Assembly: GCF_000227765.1 (NCBI RefSeq)
Contig: NZ_JH165159.1
Span: 1,626,675-1,690,674, forward strand
Source of the DNA: Neisseria wadsworthii 9715
GTDB lineage: Bacteria > Pseudomonadota > Gammaproteobacteria > Burkholderiales > Neisseriaceae
Direction: 5' to 3'
DNA length: 64,000 bases
Part shown: piece by piece, positions 55,177 to 64,000 of the stretch
Layout of the letters: each line of letters begins with the position of its first letter
Numbering within the stretch: position 1 is the first letter of the stretch
The notes under the pieces: generated by a model
Told to the model about the DNA's origin: nothing
The model's input: only the letters and a program-made list of their open reading frames with translations
Database searches by the model: none
Program-made: the position numbers and the translations under genes

Positions 55177-56532
55177 ATGAATCTTACCGATCAGCGCCGT
55201 AAAAACCTGCGCTTATGGATAGACCGCCTACATCAAGGGCGGCAATCACTTTTTGCCGCAGAAACCGGTATCAATCAAGGTGAGCTTTCCGCCCTTTTAA
55301 AAAACAAACCCTTCGGCGAGCGCAAAGCCCGCAAAATCGAACAATCAGCAGGCATGCCCGCTATGTGGCTCGACGGCAACTACTCCGAAACCACATCAAC
55401 CGCAAGCCCAAATTCTCCAAACCCTCAGAAAACAAACGCCAACACTATGCAAATCTCACCTATATCCGAAATTCTGGCCGACATCAAAGCCGGCAAAATG
55501 GTCATCATCACCGATGCAGAAGATCGAGAAAACGAAGGCGACCTCGTTATGGCCGCCCAATTCGTTACCCCGCAAGCCATCAACTTCATGATCAAACACG
55601 CTCGCGGCCTGGTTTGCCTGCCAATGAATGATGCCATGGTCGACCGCCTTAACCTGCCGCAAATGACGCAAAAAAACGGCGCCCAATACGGCACCAACTT
55701 TACCGTTTCCATTGAAGCAGCCCACGGCATTTCCACCGGCATCTCCGCCGCAGACCGCGCCCTCACCATTCAAACTGCCGTATCGCCCAACGTTAAACCC
55801 GAAGACATCGTACAACCCGGCCATATCTTCCCGCTGCGTTCACAAAAAGGCGGCGTATTGGTGCGGGCCGGACACACCGAAGCAGCGGTCGATCTTGCCG
55901 AAATGAGCGGCCTTTCTCCTGCCGGCGTTATCTGTGAAATTCTCAACGACGACGGCACTATGGCGCGTATGCCCGAATTAATGAAGTTCGCCGAAGAACA
56001 TAACCTCAAAATCGGCACCATCGCCGATTTAATCGAATACCGCAGCCGCACCGAAAGCCTGCTCGAAGAAATGGGTGATACTACCGTACAAACCCCTTGG
56101 GGCACTTTCCAACAGCATGTTTATGTAGACAAACTCTCCGGCGAAACCCATCTGGCTTTAGTTAAAGGCGAACTGTCGCCCGAAACAGAAACTCTTGTGC
56201 GCGTACACGAACCCTTCAGCGTAATGGACTTTCTACAAGCCGATCCCAACCATTCCTGGCCGCTGCCCAAAGCGCTGGAACATATCCAAAACGCCGCCAG
56301 CGGTGTGATTATTCTACTGCACCGCACGGAAGACGGCGACGCTCTGCTTGACCGCACCTTGCCGAAAAACACATTCCAAATCAAAAAGTGGGATAGAAAA
56401 ACCTACGGCATCGGCGCCCAAATTCTTGTAGGATTAAACGTGAAAAAAATGCGCGTAATGGGCAAACCCTCTTCTATGAACGGCTTAACCGGCTTTGGCT
56501 TGGAAGTAACCGGCTTTGAAGCGGCGCCTTAA
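55177..56532 (+). CDS. ribB: RibB (3,4-dihydroxy-2-butanone-4-phosphate synthase) with N-terminal HTH and RibA-like C-terminus
   Basis: A 451-residue three-part protein. Residues 1-67 look like a Cro/C1-type helix-turn-helix (SLFAAETGINQGELSALLKN, then ARKIEQSAGMPAMWLDG). A ~22-residue Ser/Asn/Pro linker follows. From ~91 (MQISPISEILADIKAGKMVI) is RibB, with active-site ITDAEDRENEGDLVMAA, a riboflavin synthesis enzyme using ribulose-5-phosphate. From ~290 is a GTP-cyclohydrolase-II-like domain in which the zinc cysteines are missing (VRVHEPFSVMDFLQADPNHS), so probably inactive, as in RibBX proteins. A start at Met 91 (55447) is possible, but neither start has a clear ribosome site. The HTH fusion with palindromes upstream suggests self-control. 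Confidence 0.85.
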   Translation: MNLTDQRRKNLRLWIDRLHQGRQSLFAAETGINQGELSALLKNKPFGERKARKIEQSAGMPAMWLDGNYSETTSTASPNSPNPQKTNANTMQISPISEILADIKAGKMVIITDAEDRENEGDLVMAAQFVTPQAINFMIKHARGLVCLPMNDAMVDRLNLPQMTQKNGAQYGTNFTVSIEAAHGISTGISAADRALTIQTAVSPNVKPEDIVQPGHIFPLRSQKGGVLVRAGHTEAAVDLAEMSGLSPAGVICEILNDDGTMARMPELMKFAEEHNLKIGTIADLIEYRSRTESLLEEMGDTTVQTPWGTFQQHVYVDKLSGETHLALVKGELSPETETLVRVHEPFSVMDFLQADPNHSWPLPKALEHIQNAASGVIILLHRTEDGDALLDRTLPKNTFQIKKWDRKTYGIGAQILVGLNVKKMRVMGKPSSMNGLTGFGLEVTGFEAAP

Positions 56533-56553
56533 ACCATTCGATATAAAAAACCA

Positions 56554-56611
56554 TGCCTGTCTGAAAATTTTAGCTTCGCAGAAACCTGCATTGCTCGTTT
56601 TCAGACAGGCA
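56554..56611. terminator. inverted DUS pair between ribB and lplT
   Basis: TGCCTGTCTGAA (56554-56565) and TTCAGACAGGCA (56600-56611) with a 34-base loop; the arms extend by several bases, so a hairpin can still form. Serves two convergent genes. Confidence 0.8.
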
Positions 56612-56615
56612 TGGT

Positions 56616-57923
56616 TTACTTCATACCCAAATAAGACTTCAAATCTTCCCATATCTTCGGCTCCAGCTTCAAAAGATAATAAAGCATGCCGAGATTACCC
56701 AATGCGGCTAAAAAATAAAGCAGGTTAATGCTGTCAAACAAAAATAAAAGCAAGGCACTAGCCAGAGCGGCAATAACCATAAACAAGCCGTTCACGATAT
56801 TGTTGGCGGCAACAGCGTGCGCGCGAAAGCTGTCGCTGCTGGCAGTTTGCAGCCAAGTATAAAGCGGCACGGAGAAAAAGCCGCCGAAAAATCCTATGGT
56901 AACCATACAGGCCATGATTGGCAAAGAGCGGGGCTGTGAAAGGAAATACCACACGCCGTTCAACTCAACATGGTGCGTGCCGTAAGTGAGCCACACCAGC
57001 AACACCCCGGACAAGGTCAAGCCCAAAGTGCCGACGGCAACCAAGCCTAAACGGAGCCGTTCGTGGCTGAGTTTGGCGCACAATACTGAACCTGCGGCAA
57101 TGCCGATGGAAAACAAGGCAAGCATCAGGTTGAACACATTGTCGTTGCCGCCCAAATGGATTTTAGTAAAGGTGGGCAATTGAGTGGTATAAACCGCACC
57201 AATCAGCCAAAACCACGAAATGCCGATAATCGCGGTATAAAGTTCGCGCTGGGCGAATGTGGCTTTCAGCAGGCTACAAGTGCTGCGGGCGATATTCGGA
57301 TCAATCCGCACATCCGGCCGCTTGGCGGCTACCGGCGGCATAAATACACTAGTTACAAACCCCACGAATGCAGTCAAAATGATTAATGTTGCCACCACAT
57401 AATGGCTCATGCCGGCAACAAACGTACCCAAAATCTGACCAAACAAAATCGCTAAAAACGTACCCGACTCAATCAGGCTATTGCCCATAATCAGCTCTTT
57501 ACTATTCAGATAATCGGGCAAAATGGCGTATTTCAACGGCCCGAACAAGGTAGATTGCGCTCCCATCATAAACAGGCAAGCCAACAGCAGAGGAGCGGAC
57601 TGAATCAGAAAACCGTAAGCGGCTACCAACATAATCAAGATTTCCAATATCTTAATTATGCTGGCAAGTTTCGCTTTATCGAATTTGGTGCTAAATTCAC
57701 CGGAAATCGAAGAAAACAAAAAATAGGGCAAAATAAACAGCAATGCCCCCAAATTCAGCATTTGGCTGGGCTGCAGCCAAGCATTATCGCCCAAACCGTA
57801 AAAGCTAATAGACACAAACAGTGCGGTTTTAAACAGATTATCATTGAATGCGCCGAGAAATTGCGTGCCGAAAAGCGGCGCAAAACGGCGACCGACAGCG
57901 AAATTAAGATTGTCTTTGATCAT
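56616..57923 (-). CDS. lplT: LplT-type MFS lysophospholipid transporter
   Basis: A ~435-residue MFS protein with 12 hydrophobic helices. It starts MIKDNLNFAVGRRFAPLFGT and has FLGAFNDNLFKTALFV (~25), the LplT-typical opening, and a Gly-rich MMGAQSTLFGPLKYAILPDY loop. In E. coli LplT flips lysophospholipids inward for the acyltransferase Aas; no aas is beside it here. ATG 57923 is preferred to the longer frame reaching 58028, which overlaps ccoS. It overlaps the ccoS stop by 20 bases. Confidence 0.82.
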   Translation of the reverse strand: MIKDNLNFAVGRRFAPLFGTQFLGAFNDNLFKTALFVSISFYGLGDNAWLQPSQMLNLGALLFILPYFLFSSISGEFSTKFDKAKLASIIKILEILIMLVAAYGFLIQSAPLLLACLFMMGAQSTLFGPLKYAILPDYLNSKELIMGNSLIESGTFLAILFGQILGTFVAGMSHYVVATLIILTAFVGFVTSVFMPPVAAKRPDVRIDPNIARSTCSLLKATFAQRELYTAIIGISWFWLIGAVYTTQLPTFTKIHLGGNDNVFNLMLALFSIGIAAGSVLCAKLSHERLRLGLVAVGTLGLTLSGVLLVWLTYGTHHVELNGVWYFLSQPRSLPIMACMVTIGFFGGFFSVPLYTWLQTASSDSFRAHAVAANNIVNGLFMVIAALASALLLFLFDSINLLYFLAALGNLGMLYYLLKLEPKIWEDLKSYLGMK

Positions 57924-58119
57924 GTTTCTCTTCCGCCGCAGAATCAACCGGCTTGGATTTACCCTCTTCAGGATGATATTCGTCATCGTCCATAATAATC
58001 CGGTGCGCCGGGCCTTCCAAATCATCAAACTGCCCGTTTTTGCCTGACCACCAGAAAAAATAGCCGATTAAAAATGCCAGAATGATACTCAATGGTATCA
58101 GAATATAAATGCTTTCCAT
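57904..58119 (-). CDS. ccoS: cbb3-type cytochrome oxidase assembly protein CcoS
   Basis: A 71-residue protein: MESIYILIPLSIILAFLIGY is one transmembrane helix, followed by FFWWSGKNGQFDDLEGPAHR, the CcoS family core. CcoS helps insert haem and copper into cbb3 oxidase. The oxidase genes themselves are not in the window. Acidic polar tail after residue 45. Confidence 0.9.
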   Translation of the reverse strand: MESIYILIPLSIILAFLIGYFFWWSGKNGQFDDLEGPAHRIIMDDDEYHPEEGKSKPVDSAAEEKHDQRQS

Positions 58120-58122
58120 GGT

Positions 58123-58437
58123 TTACATCATTCCTGTCATATCGCCCAATATCAGCGATTGTGTGCCGATTCTTAAAAATTCGTTACGCAAGCTGCCGAT
58201 TTTCTCCGATTCTTTATAAAGATTAATCCGGTCTTTTTCCACGCGCCAGCAAAACGGCTGCGTTAAATCGCCAAACTCTTCCAGCACTCTCAAAGCCGCC
58301 TGATCTTGAGGCTTCGTTTCGCTTTGCAGCTTAACAATAAAACGCCCGCTCTGCGGGTGTGCGTTTTCATCATCCGGCAACATAATAAAAAAGCCTAAAT
58401 GCTCGCCCGCTTGGTTATGAATACTGAAATAATGCAT
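58123..58437 (-). CDS. protein of unknown function next to ccoS
   Basis: A 104-residue soluble protein (MHYFSIHNQAGEHLGFFIML ... LILGDMTGMM) without signal peptide or membrane helix. It has mixed alpha/beta character and no motif I recognise. Its stop is 3 bases before the ccoS start, so it is first in a three-gene minus-strand group with ccoS and lplT. Confidence 0.6.
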   Translation of the reverse strand: MHYFSIHNQAGEHLGFFIMLPDDENAHPQSGRFIVKLQSETKPQDQAALRVLEEFGDLTQPFCWRVEKDRINLYKESEKIGSLRNEFLRIGTQSLILGDMTGMM

Positions 58438-58447
58438 GGCTTAAAAA

Positions 58448-58459
58448 TGCCTGTCTGAA
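58448..58459 (+). repeat. single DUS, TG dialect
   Basis: TGCCTGTCTGAA ~10 bases upstream of the minus-strand gene ending at 58437, unpaired. Confidence 0.8.
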
Positions 58460-58593
58460 AAATCATCAAACATGAGAATTTAAACCCCTTTAAGCCAAGC
58501 TGCAAGACACAGATTATATTCGGCTTGTAAACAATATGTTATTTTGTTAAGCCGTTTGCAAAATCTAACAAATAGGAATATTACGGCTTATAA

Positions 58594-59240
58594 ATGCTAA
58601 AATTAAAACGTTTTTTCTTATTTCAATTATCATCGCATCTCTCAGTGCCTGCCAAAGCCTGCCTAAATTTTCAAACAATTACGCCGATTACGATAAGCTT
58701 CCGCTCAGCGAAGCCGAGTTTTTAAAACGCACCGCAGATATTCAGAAAGCTGCCGCCAGACTTGAACCTCAACACACGATTTATTTCGACAAAGATTGGC
58801 AAGAAATAGAAGGGGCTGATCCAAAAGCTTATATTGCACTCTACAACAAACACAGATGCTCAATCATGAAGAATTTGTTAACGCCAAGGACGAATGGCTG
58901 ATTCCGTCGGAGTTCGCCTTTACCCGCGCACAATTTCCAACTATGCATACGATGAATTTGAATCTCTTCAATATAATCAAGAGTTCGCGCTGAACCAACC
59001 GGCAAGCAAGTATTCCGTGCTTTTCCCCTCGTAAGATTTATTGAGCCGCACGGCTTGATTGTTGTCTCACACAAAAACAAACAAAACAAGAAAGGCGTAC
59101 TCAACCGGCAAGGCCGATGGGGAGTACAACCTGAATTTGATGAGATTTACCTCTCCGAAGAAGAGCCTTCCATCGCAGTAAAAAATGCCCAAGGCTGGGG
59201 AACTTACGATTTCAGCGGCAAGCAGATTATTCAGCCATAA
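58594..59240 (+). pseudogene. decayed WG-repeat lipoprotein
   Basis: Reading across at least three frame changes gives: a start MLKLKRFF, a lipobox-like ASLSACQSLPKFSN, TADIQKAAARLEPQHTIYF, then GVRLYPRTISNYAYDEFESL, and a final frame (59055-59240) with GVLNRQGRWGVQPEFDEIYL and AQGWGTYDFSGKQIIQP, typical WG repeats. It was probably a secreted lipoprotein. The first frameshift lies within the first ~10 codons, others near 58860-59040. No intact reading frame of useful size remains. Confidence 0.7.
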
Positions 59241-59249
59241 ACATTTGTT

Positions 59250-59286
59250 TTCAGACAGGCATTATTCCCAACAATGCCTGTCTGAA
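59250..59286. repeat. inverted DUS pair, outward-facing
   Basis: TTCAGACAGGCA (59250-59261) and TGCCTGTCTGAA (59275-59286) after the WG pseudogene. The following ~390 bases (59287-59678) are AT-rich with no gene; a TATAAT near 59616 could be the -10 of the next gene. Confidence 0.75.
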
Positions 59287-59678
59287 AACTTGTTTATTAC
59301 GCAGCTTCAAATTTTTGCATATCTACCATCTCGCTTTACCCCAAAATAGACTCTTAAACTTAAGCCGCCTACGACATTTGCATACCATTAATCTTTAAAC
59401 AATTAGCAAAAAATATAATTTGTTTACAATGTTTATACAAAAGCAATGAAACTATATTAAACCAATAATAATGGCGGTTTGCTGTTCTACAACCTATCGA
59501 CTGTTTGAGTCTGACCACATTGATTATTGCTTGAATAATCCAATCAAACCATACACAAACTAAATTCCAAAAATAAAGATAATTTTAAATTGAGAAAATA
59601 TATAAATAAGTTTATTATAATTATCAAAACTATATCAAAATAACTAATTCGCAATACAACGGAAAAAGGATTTGCATT

Positions 59679-60083
59679 ATGAAAAAATATTTATTTGTTT
59701 GTATGTTATTTCCACTTGCCCTTACCGCTTGCCAATCCAGCTCGCCAAGATTTGTCCACTTAGAGCAGCCTGAATATAACCACGGCAAGCTCTATATTTA
59801 TCGCCCGCATAACTACAAAAACGCCAAAGTTGTTTACGAAGTTTATGCCGGAGACATCAAAATAGGCCATATACACAATGGCCATCACATCCATAAAGAT
59901 CTCCCCTTCGGCATCCATAAAGTCCATTTAAAAAATGCACAAACATCACTAAACGTACCTCTACGTATTGATGAAATAAAATGCCTGCGCCTCACATTTA
60001 ACGAACAGCAGCAGCCCGTGTTGCAAAAAATGCTCTATGAACAATGCAAAGTAGACATTCTGTCCACCAAATCATCAATATAG
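59679..60083 (+). CDS. DUF2846-like lipoprotein
   Basis: A 134-residue lipoprotein: signal peptide MKKYLFVCMLFPLALTACQS with lipobox LTAC (Cys 18). The body has GKLYIYRPHNYKNAKVVYEV, KIGHIHNGHHIHKDLPFGIH and a Cys near the end; this resembles DUF2846 lipoproteins, which have a YIYRP start to a small beta-sandwich. Function unknown. AAGGA (59666-59670) precedes the ATG. Its 438-base upstream gap is the longest unexplained AT-rich stretch in the window. Confidence 0.7.
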   Translation: MKKYLFVCMLFPLALTACQSSSPRFVHLEQPEYNHGKLYIYRPHNYKNAKVVYEVYAGDIKIGHIHNGHHIHKDLPFGIHKVHLKNAQTSLNVPLRIDEIKCLRLTFNEQQQPVLQKMLYEQCKVDILSTKSSI

Positions 60084-60137
60084 TAAGCAATAAGCACTAA
60101 AATTACAAACTTTCATATCCTCAATAAAGGGAAAACT

Positions 60138-61097
60138 ATGTATTTTGTCCCCCTGCCCAACCGGAACGGCATGCTTCAGGTATCGGATACCCACCAAATC
60201 TATTGGGAAGAGTCAGGCAACCCAAAAGGCATTCCCGTGATCTTCCTGCACGGCGGCCCCGGGGCGGGAGCATCGCCTTCATGCCGTGGATTTTTCGACC
60301 CCACCGCCTACCGCATTATTATCATTGATCAGCGCGGCTGCGGCCGCTCCCTGCCTTTTGCCGAAACCCGAGAAAACACCACTTGGGATTTGGTAGAGGA
60401 TATTGAAAAAGTCCGCGAAATGCTCGGCATCAACAAATGGCTGATATTCGGCGGCTCTTGGGGCAGCACGCTCTCGCTGGCCTATGCCGAAACCCATCCC
60501 GACCGCGTGCTCGGCCTGATTTTGCGTGGCATTTTTCTGTGCCGCCAAAACGAAATCAACTGGATTAACGAAGCCGGCGGCGTCAGCCAAATTTATCCCA
60601 AGCAGTGGCAAAACTACATTGCGCCCGTACCGAAAGAAAAGCGTGGCAACCTTGTTCAGGCTTACCACGAAATGCTGTTTTCCAAAGACCACACCGTTGC
60701 TCTTCACGCAGCTAAAGCCTGGGCAGATTGGGAAAGCTGGCTGATTCAGTTCGAGCCCAAACCCGTAGATGAAGATGCAGAAAAATCCCTCGCGATCGCC
60801 CGCATCGAAAACCATTATTTTATGCACTTGGGCTGGCTGGAAGGCGAACGCGCCATTTTGCGCAATATCCGAAAAATCCGCCACATTCCCACCATCATCG
60901 TGCAGGGCCGCTATGATATGTGCACCCCCATGCAAAGCGCTTGGGATTTAAAACAAGTATTCCCCGAAGCAGAGCTTCGTATAGTCCAGGCTGGCCACTC
61001 CGCTTTCGACAAACCCTTATCTGCCGCCCTAATCAAAGCATGCGATGAATTTGCCGCCCGCCTGCAACACAACGAAGGGCAGGATTATGCAGACTAA
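60138..61097 (+). CDS. pip: proline iminopeptidase
   Basis: A 319-residue alpha/beta hydrolase that removes N-terminal proline from peptides. Motifs: IPVIFLHGGPGAGASPSC (oxyanion hole, ~35), DQRGCGRSLPF (~62), nucleophile Ser in WLIFGGSWGSTLSLAYA (~108), Asp in IIVQGRYDMCTPMQSA (~260) and catalytic His in RIVQAGHSAFDKP (~288). Cytoplasmic, full length. AAAGGG precedes ATG 60138. Confidence 0.95.
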   Translation: MYFVPLPNRNGMLQVSDTHQIYWEESGNPKGIPVIFLHGGPGAGASPSCRGFFDPTAYRIIIIDQRGCGRSLPFAETRENTTWDLVEDIEKVREMLGINKWLIFGGSWGSTLSLAYAETHPDRVLGLILRGIFLCRQNEINWINEAGGVSQIYPKQWQNYIAPVPKEKRGNLVQAYHEMLFSKDHTVALHAAKAWADWESWLIQFEPKPVDEDAEKSLAIARIENHYFMHLGWLEGERAILRNIRKIRHIPTIIVQGRYDMCTPMQSAWDLKQVFPEAELRIVQAGHSAFDKPLSAALIKACDEFAARLQHNEGQDYAD

Positions 61098-61147
61098 AGC
61101 AGATTCTGATAAGATTCAGCAGTTTTAAACCATTTAGCAACACACTT

Positions 61148-61172
61148 TCAGACAGGCATATGCCTGTCTGAA
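61148..61172. terminator. back-to-back DUS pair after pip
   Basis: TTCAGACAGGCA (61148-61159) and TGCCTGTCTGAA (61161-61172), separated by one base; it can only form a hairpin with a very short loop. It lies between pip and trpS. Confidence 0.75.
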
Positions 61173-61200
61173 AAACATTCCAGCAGAAAGCAGCCTGATC

Positions 61201-62211
61201 ATGACTAAAAAACGCGTGCTCACCGGTGTTACCACTACCGGCATTCCCCACTTGGGCAACTACGTCGGCGCCATCCGTCCCGCCATCCGCGCCAGCCAAA
61301 ACGAAAACACAGAATCTTTTCTCTTTCTGGCTGATTATCACGGCATCATCAAATGCCACGACCCGGAAACCATCCACCAATCCACCCAAGCCGTAGCCGC
61401 CACCTGGCTGGCCTGCGGCCTCGATCCCGAGCGCACCACGTTCTACCGCCAAAGCGATATTCCCGAAATCCTCGAATTAAATTGGATTCTCACCTGCATT
61501 ACCGCCAAAGGCCTGATGAACCGCGCCCACGCCTACAAAGCCGCCGTGCAGGATAATCTCGACAAAGACCAGGAAGACCAAGACCATCAAATCGAAATGG
61601 GCTTATACAGCTACCCCATCCTGATGAGTGCCGACATCCTTATGTTCAACGCCCACGACGTACCCGTAGGCCGTGACCAAATCCAACACGTTGAAATGGC
61701 GCGCGACATCGCAGGCCGTTTCAACCACCGCTTCAAAGAGCTGTTTGTGTTGCCTGAAGCCAAAATTGAAGAACATGTAGAAACCCTGGTCGGCTTGGAC
61801 GGCCGAAAAATGAGCAAAAGCTACGGCAACACCATCCCGCTTTTTGAAACCGAGAAAAAGCTGCAAAAATCAGTCAACAAAATCATCACCAACCTGAAAG
61901 AGCCAGGCGAACCTAAAGAACCGGGTGAAAGCCCATTATTTGAAATCTACAAAGCCTTCGCCACCGAGCAGGAAACCCAAGAATTCACTCGCATGCTGGC
62001 CGAAGGCTTGGCCTGGGGTGAAGCCAAAAAAATCCTCGGTGCCAAACTCAATGAAGAATTAGCGCCCAAACGCGAACGCTACAACGAGCTTACCGCCAAC
62101 CCCGCGCAAATCGAAGACATCCTGCAAGCCGGCGCCGCGCGTGCACGCAAAGAAGCCCGCATTTTGTTGGATAAAGTGCGCGATGCAGTAGGCATCCGCG
62201 CGCTGAAATAA
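61201..62211 (+). CDS. trpS: tryptophanyl-tRNA synthetase
   Basis: A 336-residue class I synthetase. Signature HIGH-like [12 protein letters not shown] (~15), KMSKS in [16 protein letters not shown] (~200). Tryptophan/ATP site: [20 protein letters not shown] (~138). Length and start [20 protein letters not shown] fit the family. Full-length, monocistronic between DUS hairpins. Confidence 0.97.
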   Translation: MTKKRVLTGVTTTGIPHLGNYVGAIRPAIRASQNENTESFLFLADYHGIIKCHDPETIHQSTQAVAATWLACGLDPERTTFYRQSDIPEILELNWILTCITAKGLMNRAHAYKAAVQDNLDKDQEDQDHQIEMGLYSYPILMSADILMFNAHDVPVGRDQIQHVEMARDIAGRFNHRFKELFVLPEAKIEEHVETLVGLDGRKMSKSYGNTIPLFETEKKLQKSVNKIITNLKEPGEPKEPGESPLFEIYKAFATEQETQEFTRMLAEGLAWGEAKKILGAKLNEELAPKRERYNELTANPAQIEDILQAGAARARKEARILLDKVRDAVGIRALK

Positions 62212-62230
62212 CACGGCCGCCACGCAGCAA

Positions 62231-62261
62231 TGCCTGTCTGAACACTTTTTTCAGACAGGCA
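62231..62261. terminator. inverted DUS pair after trpS
   Basis: TGCCTGTCTGAA (62231-62242) and TTCAGACAGGCA (62250-62261). A -10-like TATAAT (62293-62298) before mpl follows. Confidence 0.87.
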
Positions 62262-62333
62262 TTGCATATTAGAAAATATCAACTTTCACAGCTATAATAC
62301 ACACCTTTCATTGTTTTCAGCGAAACCCACACC

Positions 62334-63710
62334 ATGAAACACATCCACATTATCGGCATCGGCGGCACCTTTATGGGCGGCCTGGCAGCAGTTGCCAAAG
62401 AAGCAGGCTTCAAAGTTACCGGCTGCGATGCCAAAATGTATCCGCCGATGAGTACCCAGCTTGAAGCTTTAGGCATAGGCGTACACGAAGGATTCGATGC
62501 CGCGCAGTTGGATACCTTTCAAGCCAATGTTTATGTAATCGGTAATGTGGCCAAGCGCGGCATGGACGTGGTTGAAGCCATTTTAAACCGCGGCCTGCCT
62601 TATATTTCCGGCCCGCAATGGCTGTCTGAAAACGTATTGCAAGGGCGTTGGGTGCTCGGCGTAGCGGGCACACACGGCAAAACCACCACCGCTTCCATGT
62701 TGGCCTGGGTGTTGGAATATGCCGGTTTGGCTCCCGGCTTTCTGATTGGCGGCGTGCCGCAGAATTTCAGCGTATCCGCCCGCCTACCGCAAGCGCCGCG
62801 CCAAGATGCGGATTCCGTTTCGCCGTTTTTCGTCATTGAAGCCGACGAATACGACACCGCATTTTTCGACAAACGCTCCAAATTTGTTCATTACCGCCCG
62901 CACACCGCTATTCTGAATAATCTGGAATTCGACCATGCCGACATTTTCTCCGATTTGGCCGCCATCCAAACCCAATTCCACCACTTGGTGCGCACCGTTC
63001 CCGCCGAAGGCCTGATCGTCTGCAACGGCACTGAGCAAAGCCTGCGCGACACACTCGATAAAGGCTGCTGGACGCCTGTCGAATTTTTCGGCGGCAAAGA
63101 AGGCTGGCAGGTCGGCGCAGTAGACGCAAACGGCGCGTTTGACGTGTTGCTCAACGGCGAAAAAGCCGGCCATGTGGCTTGGGACATTATCGGCGAGCAC
63201 AACCGCATGAACGCGCTGGCCGTGATTGCAGCCGCCCGCCATGCCGGCGTGGACGTAAAAACCGCCTGCGAAGCCTTGAGCCGATTCAAAAATGTGAAGC
63301 GCCGCATGGAAACCAAAGGCCAAATCAACGGTATCACCGTTTATGACGATTTCGCCCACCACCCCACCGCCATTGCCACCACCGTTGCTGGCTTGCGCCA
63401 AAAAGTCGGCAGCGCGCGCATTCTGGCCGTATTGGAGCCGCGTTCCAACACCATGAAACTGGGCACCATGAAAGCCGCCCTGCCGGCAAGCCTGAGTGAA
63501 GCCGACCTGGTATTCTGCTATTCCGGCGGAGTAGATTGGGATGTGGCCGAAGCCCTGTCACCGCTCGGCAGCAAACTGCATGCCGGCAGCGATTTCGATG
63601 CCTTTGTTGCCGAAATCGCTAAACAGGCGCAAAGCGGCGACCATATCCTGATTATGAGCAACGGCGGCTTCGGTGGCATTCACGACAAGCTGCTCGCTCA
63701 ATTGAAGTGA
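62334..63710 (+). CDS. mpl: UDP-N-acetylmuramate:L-alanyl-gamma-D-glutamyl-meso-diaminopimelate ligase
   Basis: A 458-residue Mur ligase that recycles murein tripeptide. N-terminal GIGGTFMGGLAAVAKEAG (~8), ATP loop GVAGTHGKTTTASMLAW (~105), central Mg motif VIEADEYDTAFFDKRSKF (~163; the Mpl form), VYDDFAHHPTAIATTVAGLR (~337) and a C-terminal LIMSNGGFGGIH, which is typical of Mpl. It belongs to cell wall recycling. ATG 62334 gives MKHIHIIGIGG. Confidence 0.95.
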   Translation: MKHIHIIGIGGTFMGGLAAVAKEAGFKVTGCDAKMYPPMSTQLEALGIGVHEGFDAAQLDTFQANVYVIGNVAKRGMDVVEAILNRGLPYISGPQWLSENVLQGRWVLGVAGTHGKTTTASMLAWVLEYAGLAPGFLIGGVPQNFSVSARLPQAPRQDADSVSPFFVIEADEYDTAFFDKRSKFVHYRPHTAILNNLEFDHADIFSDLAAIQTQFHHLVRTVPAEGLIVCNGTEQSLRDTLDKGCWTPVEFFGGKEGWQVGAVDANGAFDVLLNGEKAGHVAWDIIGEHNRMNALAVIAAARHAGVDVKTACEALSRFKNVKRRMETKGQINGITVYDDFAHHPTAIATTVAGLRQKVGSARILAVLEPRSNTMKLGTMKAALPASLSEADLVFCYSGGVDWDVAEALSPLGSKLHAGSDFDAFVAEIAKQAQSGDHILIMSNGGFGGIHDKLLAQLK

Positions 63711-63731
63711 TTCGCCCAAGCAAATACACAA

Positions 63732-63777
63732 TGCCTGTCTGAAAGTTTCAGCTTTGCAGAAAACTTTCAGACAGGCA
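63732..63777. terminator. inverted DUS pair after mpl
   Basis: TGCCTGTCTGAA (63732-63743) and TTCAGACAGGCA (63766-63777), arms extended by TTTC/GAAA so that a long hairpin with a loop of about 14 is possible. It lies between mpl and the convergent partial gene at the right edge. Confidence 0.85.
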
Positions 63778-63879
63778 TTTCTATTTATTAAATCGTAATC
63801 ACACGGCAGTTATATTCAGGCTTTAAGCATGCATAACGAAACCACGGTGAAATAACCATTCGCTGCACACAACCGCGCC

Positions 63880-64000
63880 TCACTCGGAAACCGCGCCGCC
63901 GTCCGAAAGCCCGTTCAATTCATCCTGTGCTTTTTTCACTTCGGCTTCCAAACCTGCAATGCGCTCAAGATAGCGTACATAATTGCGTTCGTTGCCGTAG
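63880..64000 (-). CDS. C-terminal end of an unidentified gene (cut by window edge)
   Basis: Read on the minus strand from the window edge, the last ~39 residues form a charged coiled-coil-like end: YGNERNYVRYLERIAGLEAE, VKKAQDELNG, then LSDGGAVSE and a TGA stop (63880-63882). Heptad-like spacing of Leu and Ile suggests a helix. Too little is visible to name the protein. Confidence 0.5.
   Translation of the reverse strand, partial: YGNERNYVRYLERIAGLEAEVKKAQDELNGLSDGGAVSE

Noticed and set aside
60279-60935. 218-codon minus-strand frame inside pip
   Set aside because: Shadow of the alpha/beta hydrolase gene; no family features.

Overview
This window is chromosomal DNA of a Neisseria-type betaproteobacterium. 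The strongest sign is a 12-base word, TGCCTGTCTGAA, repeated dozens of times and mostly sitting as head-to-head pairs just after genes. This is a DNA uptake sequence (DUS) in the dialect known as TG-wadDUS, linked with Neisseria wadsworthii and its relatives. Gene content agrees: lon-hupB, rpsF-priB-rpsR-rplI, pilU, a Slam remnant, an IS1655-like (IS30 family) remnant and Correia-like repeats. A few DUS copies use other Neisseria dialects (AGGCCGTCTGAA and ATGCCGTCTGAA), which suggests exchange with relatives or older sequence.

Layout. 1-9.1 kb: nnrD, purM, a small unknown gene, a broken phoU next to IS30 debris, glyA, hupB, lon (with a heat-shock-type promoter), then the lipoate genes ybeD-lipB-lipA. 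10.16-19.46 kb: a complete Tn7-like transposon inserted into the last codons of lipA. Its ends can be fixed to the base: TGT...ACA termini, imperfect 25-bp terminal inverted repeats and an AAAAT 5-bp target duplication. It encodes TnsA, TnsB, a TniB-type ATPase and a short TniQ on the minus strand. On the plus strand are a TnsE-like protein and two cargo genes: an ATPase with a TOPRIM-like tail and a D12-class adenine methyltransferase. The cargo pair is the best candidate here for an undescribed (probably defence) system. 19.6-21.1 kb: the ribosomal S6 operon with a probable S6:S18 leader. 21.1-30.5 kb: repeats, an efflux adaptor/outer-membrane pair without a pump, a META lipoprotein, pyrG, and a decayed TonB receptor/Slam locus.

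30.6-46 kb: parE, rbsK, a dispersin B-like surface or secreted hexosaminidase, dusC, a nucleoside hydrolase, a two-domain glycosyltransferase, a YdgA-like protein, and sulfate uptake (sbp converging on cysTWA). 46-64 kb: mtn, pilU, argB, ruvX-yqgE, an EnvC-like protein and a C-terminal protease, a ricin-lectin lipoprotein, a RibB enzyme with an N-terminal helix-turn-helix domain and palindromes upstream, lplT-ccoS, a decayed WG-repeat lipoprotein, a DUF2846 lipoprotein, pip, trpS, mpl and the end of an unidentified gene.

Most genes are ordinary housekeeping genes separated by DUS-pair hairpins that probably end transcription. No rRNA, tRNA or CRISPR array was seen. Family names come from reading protein motifs by eye; no database search was possible.
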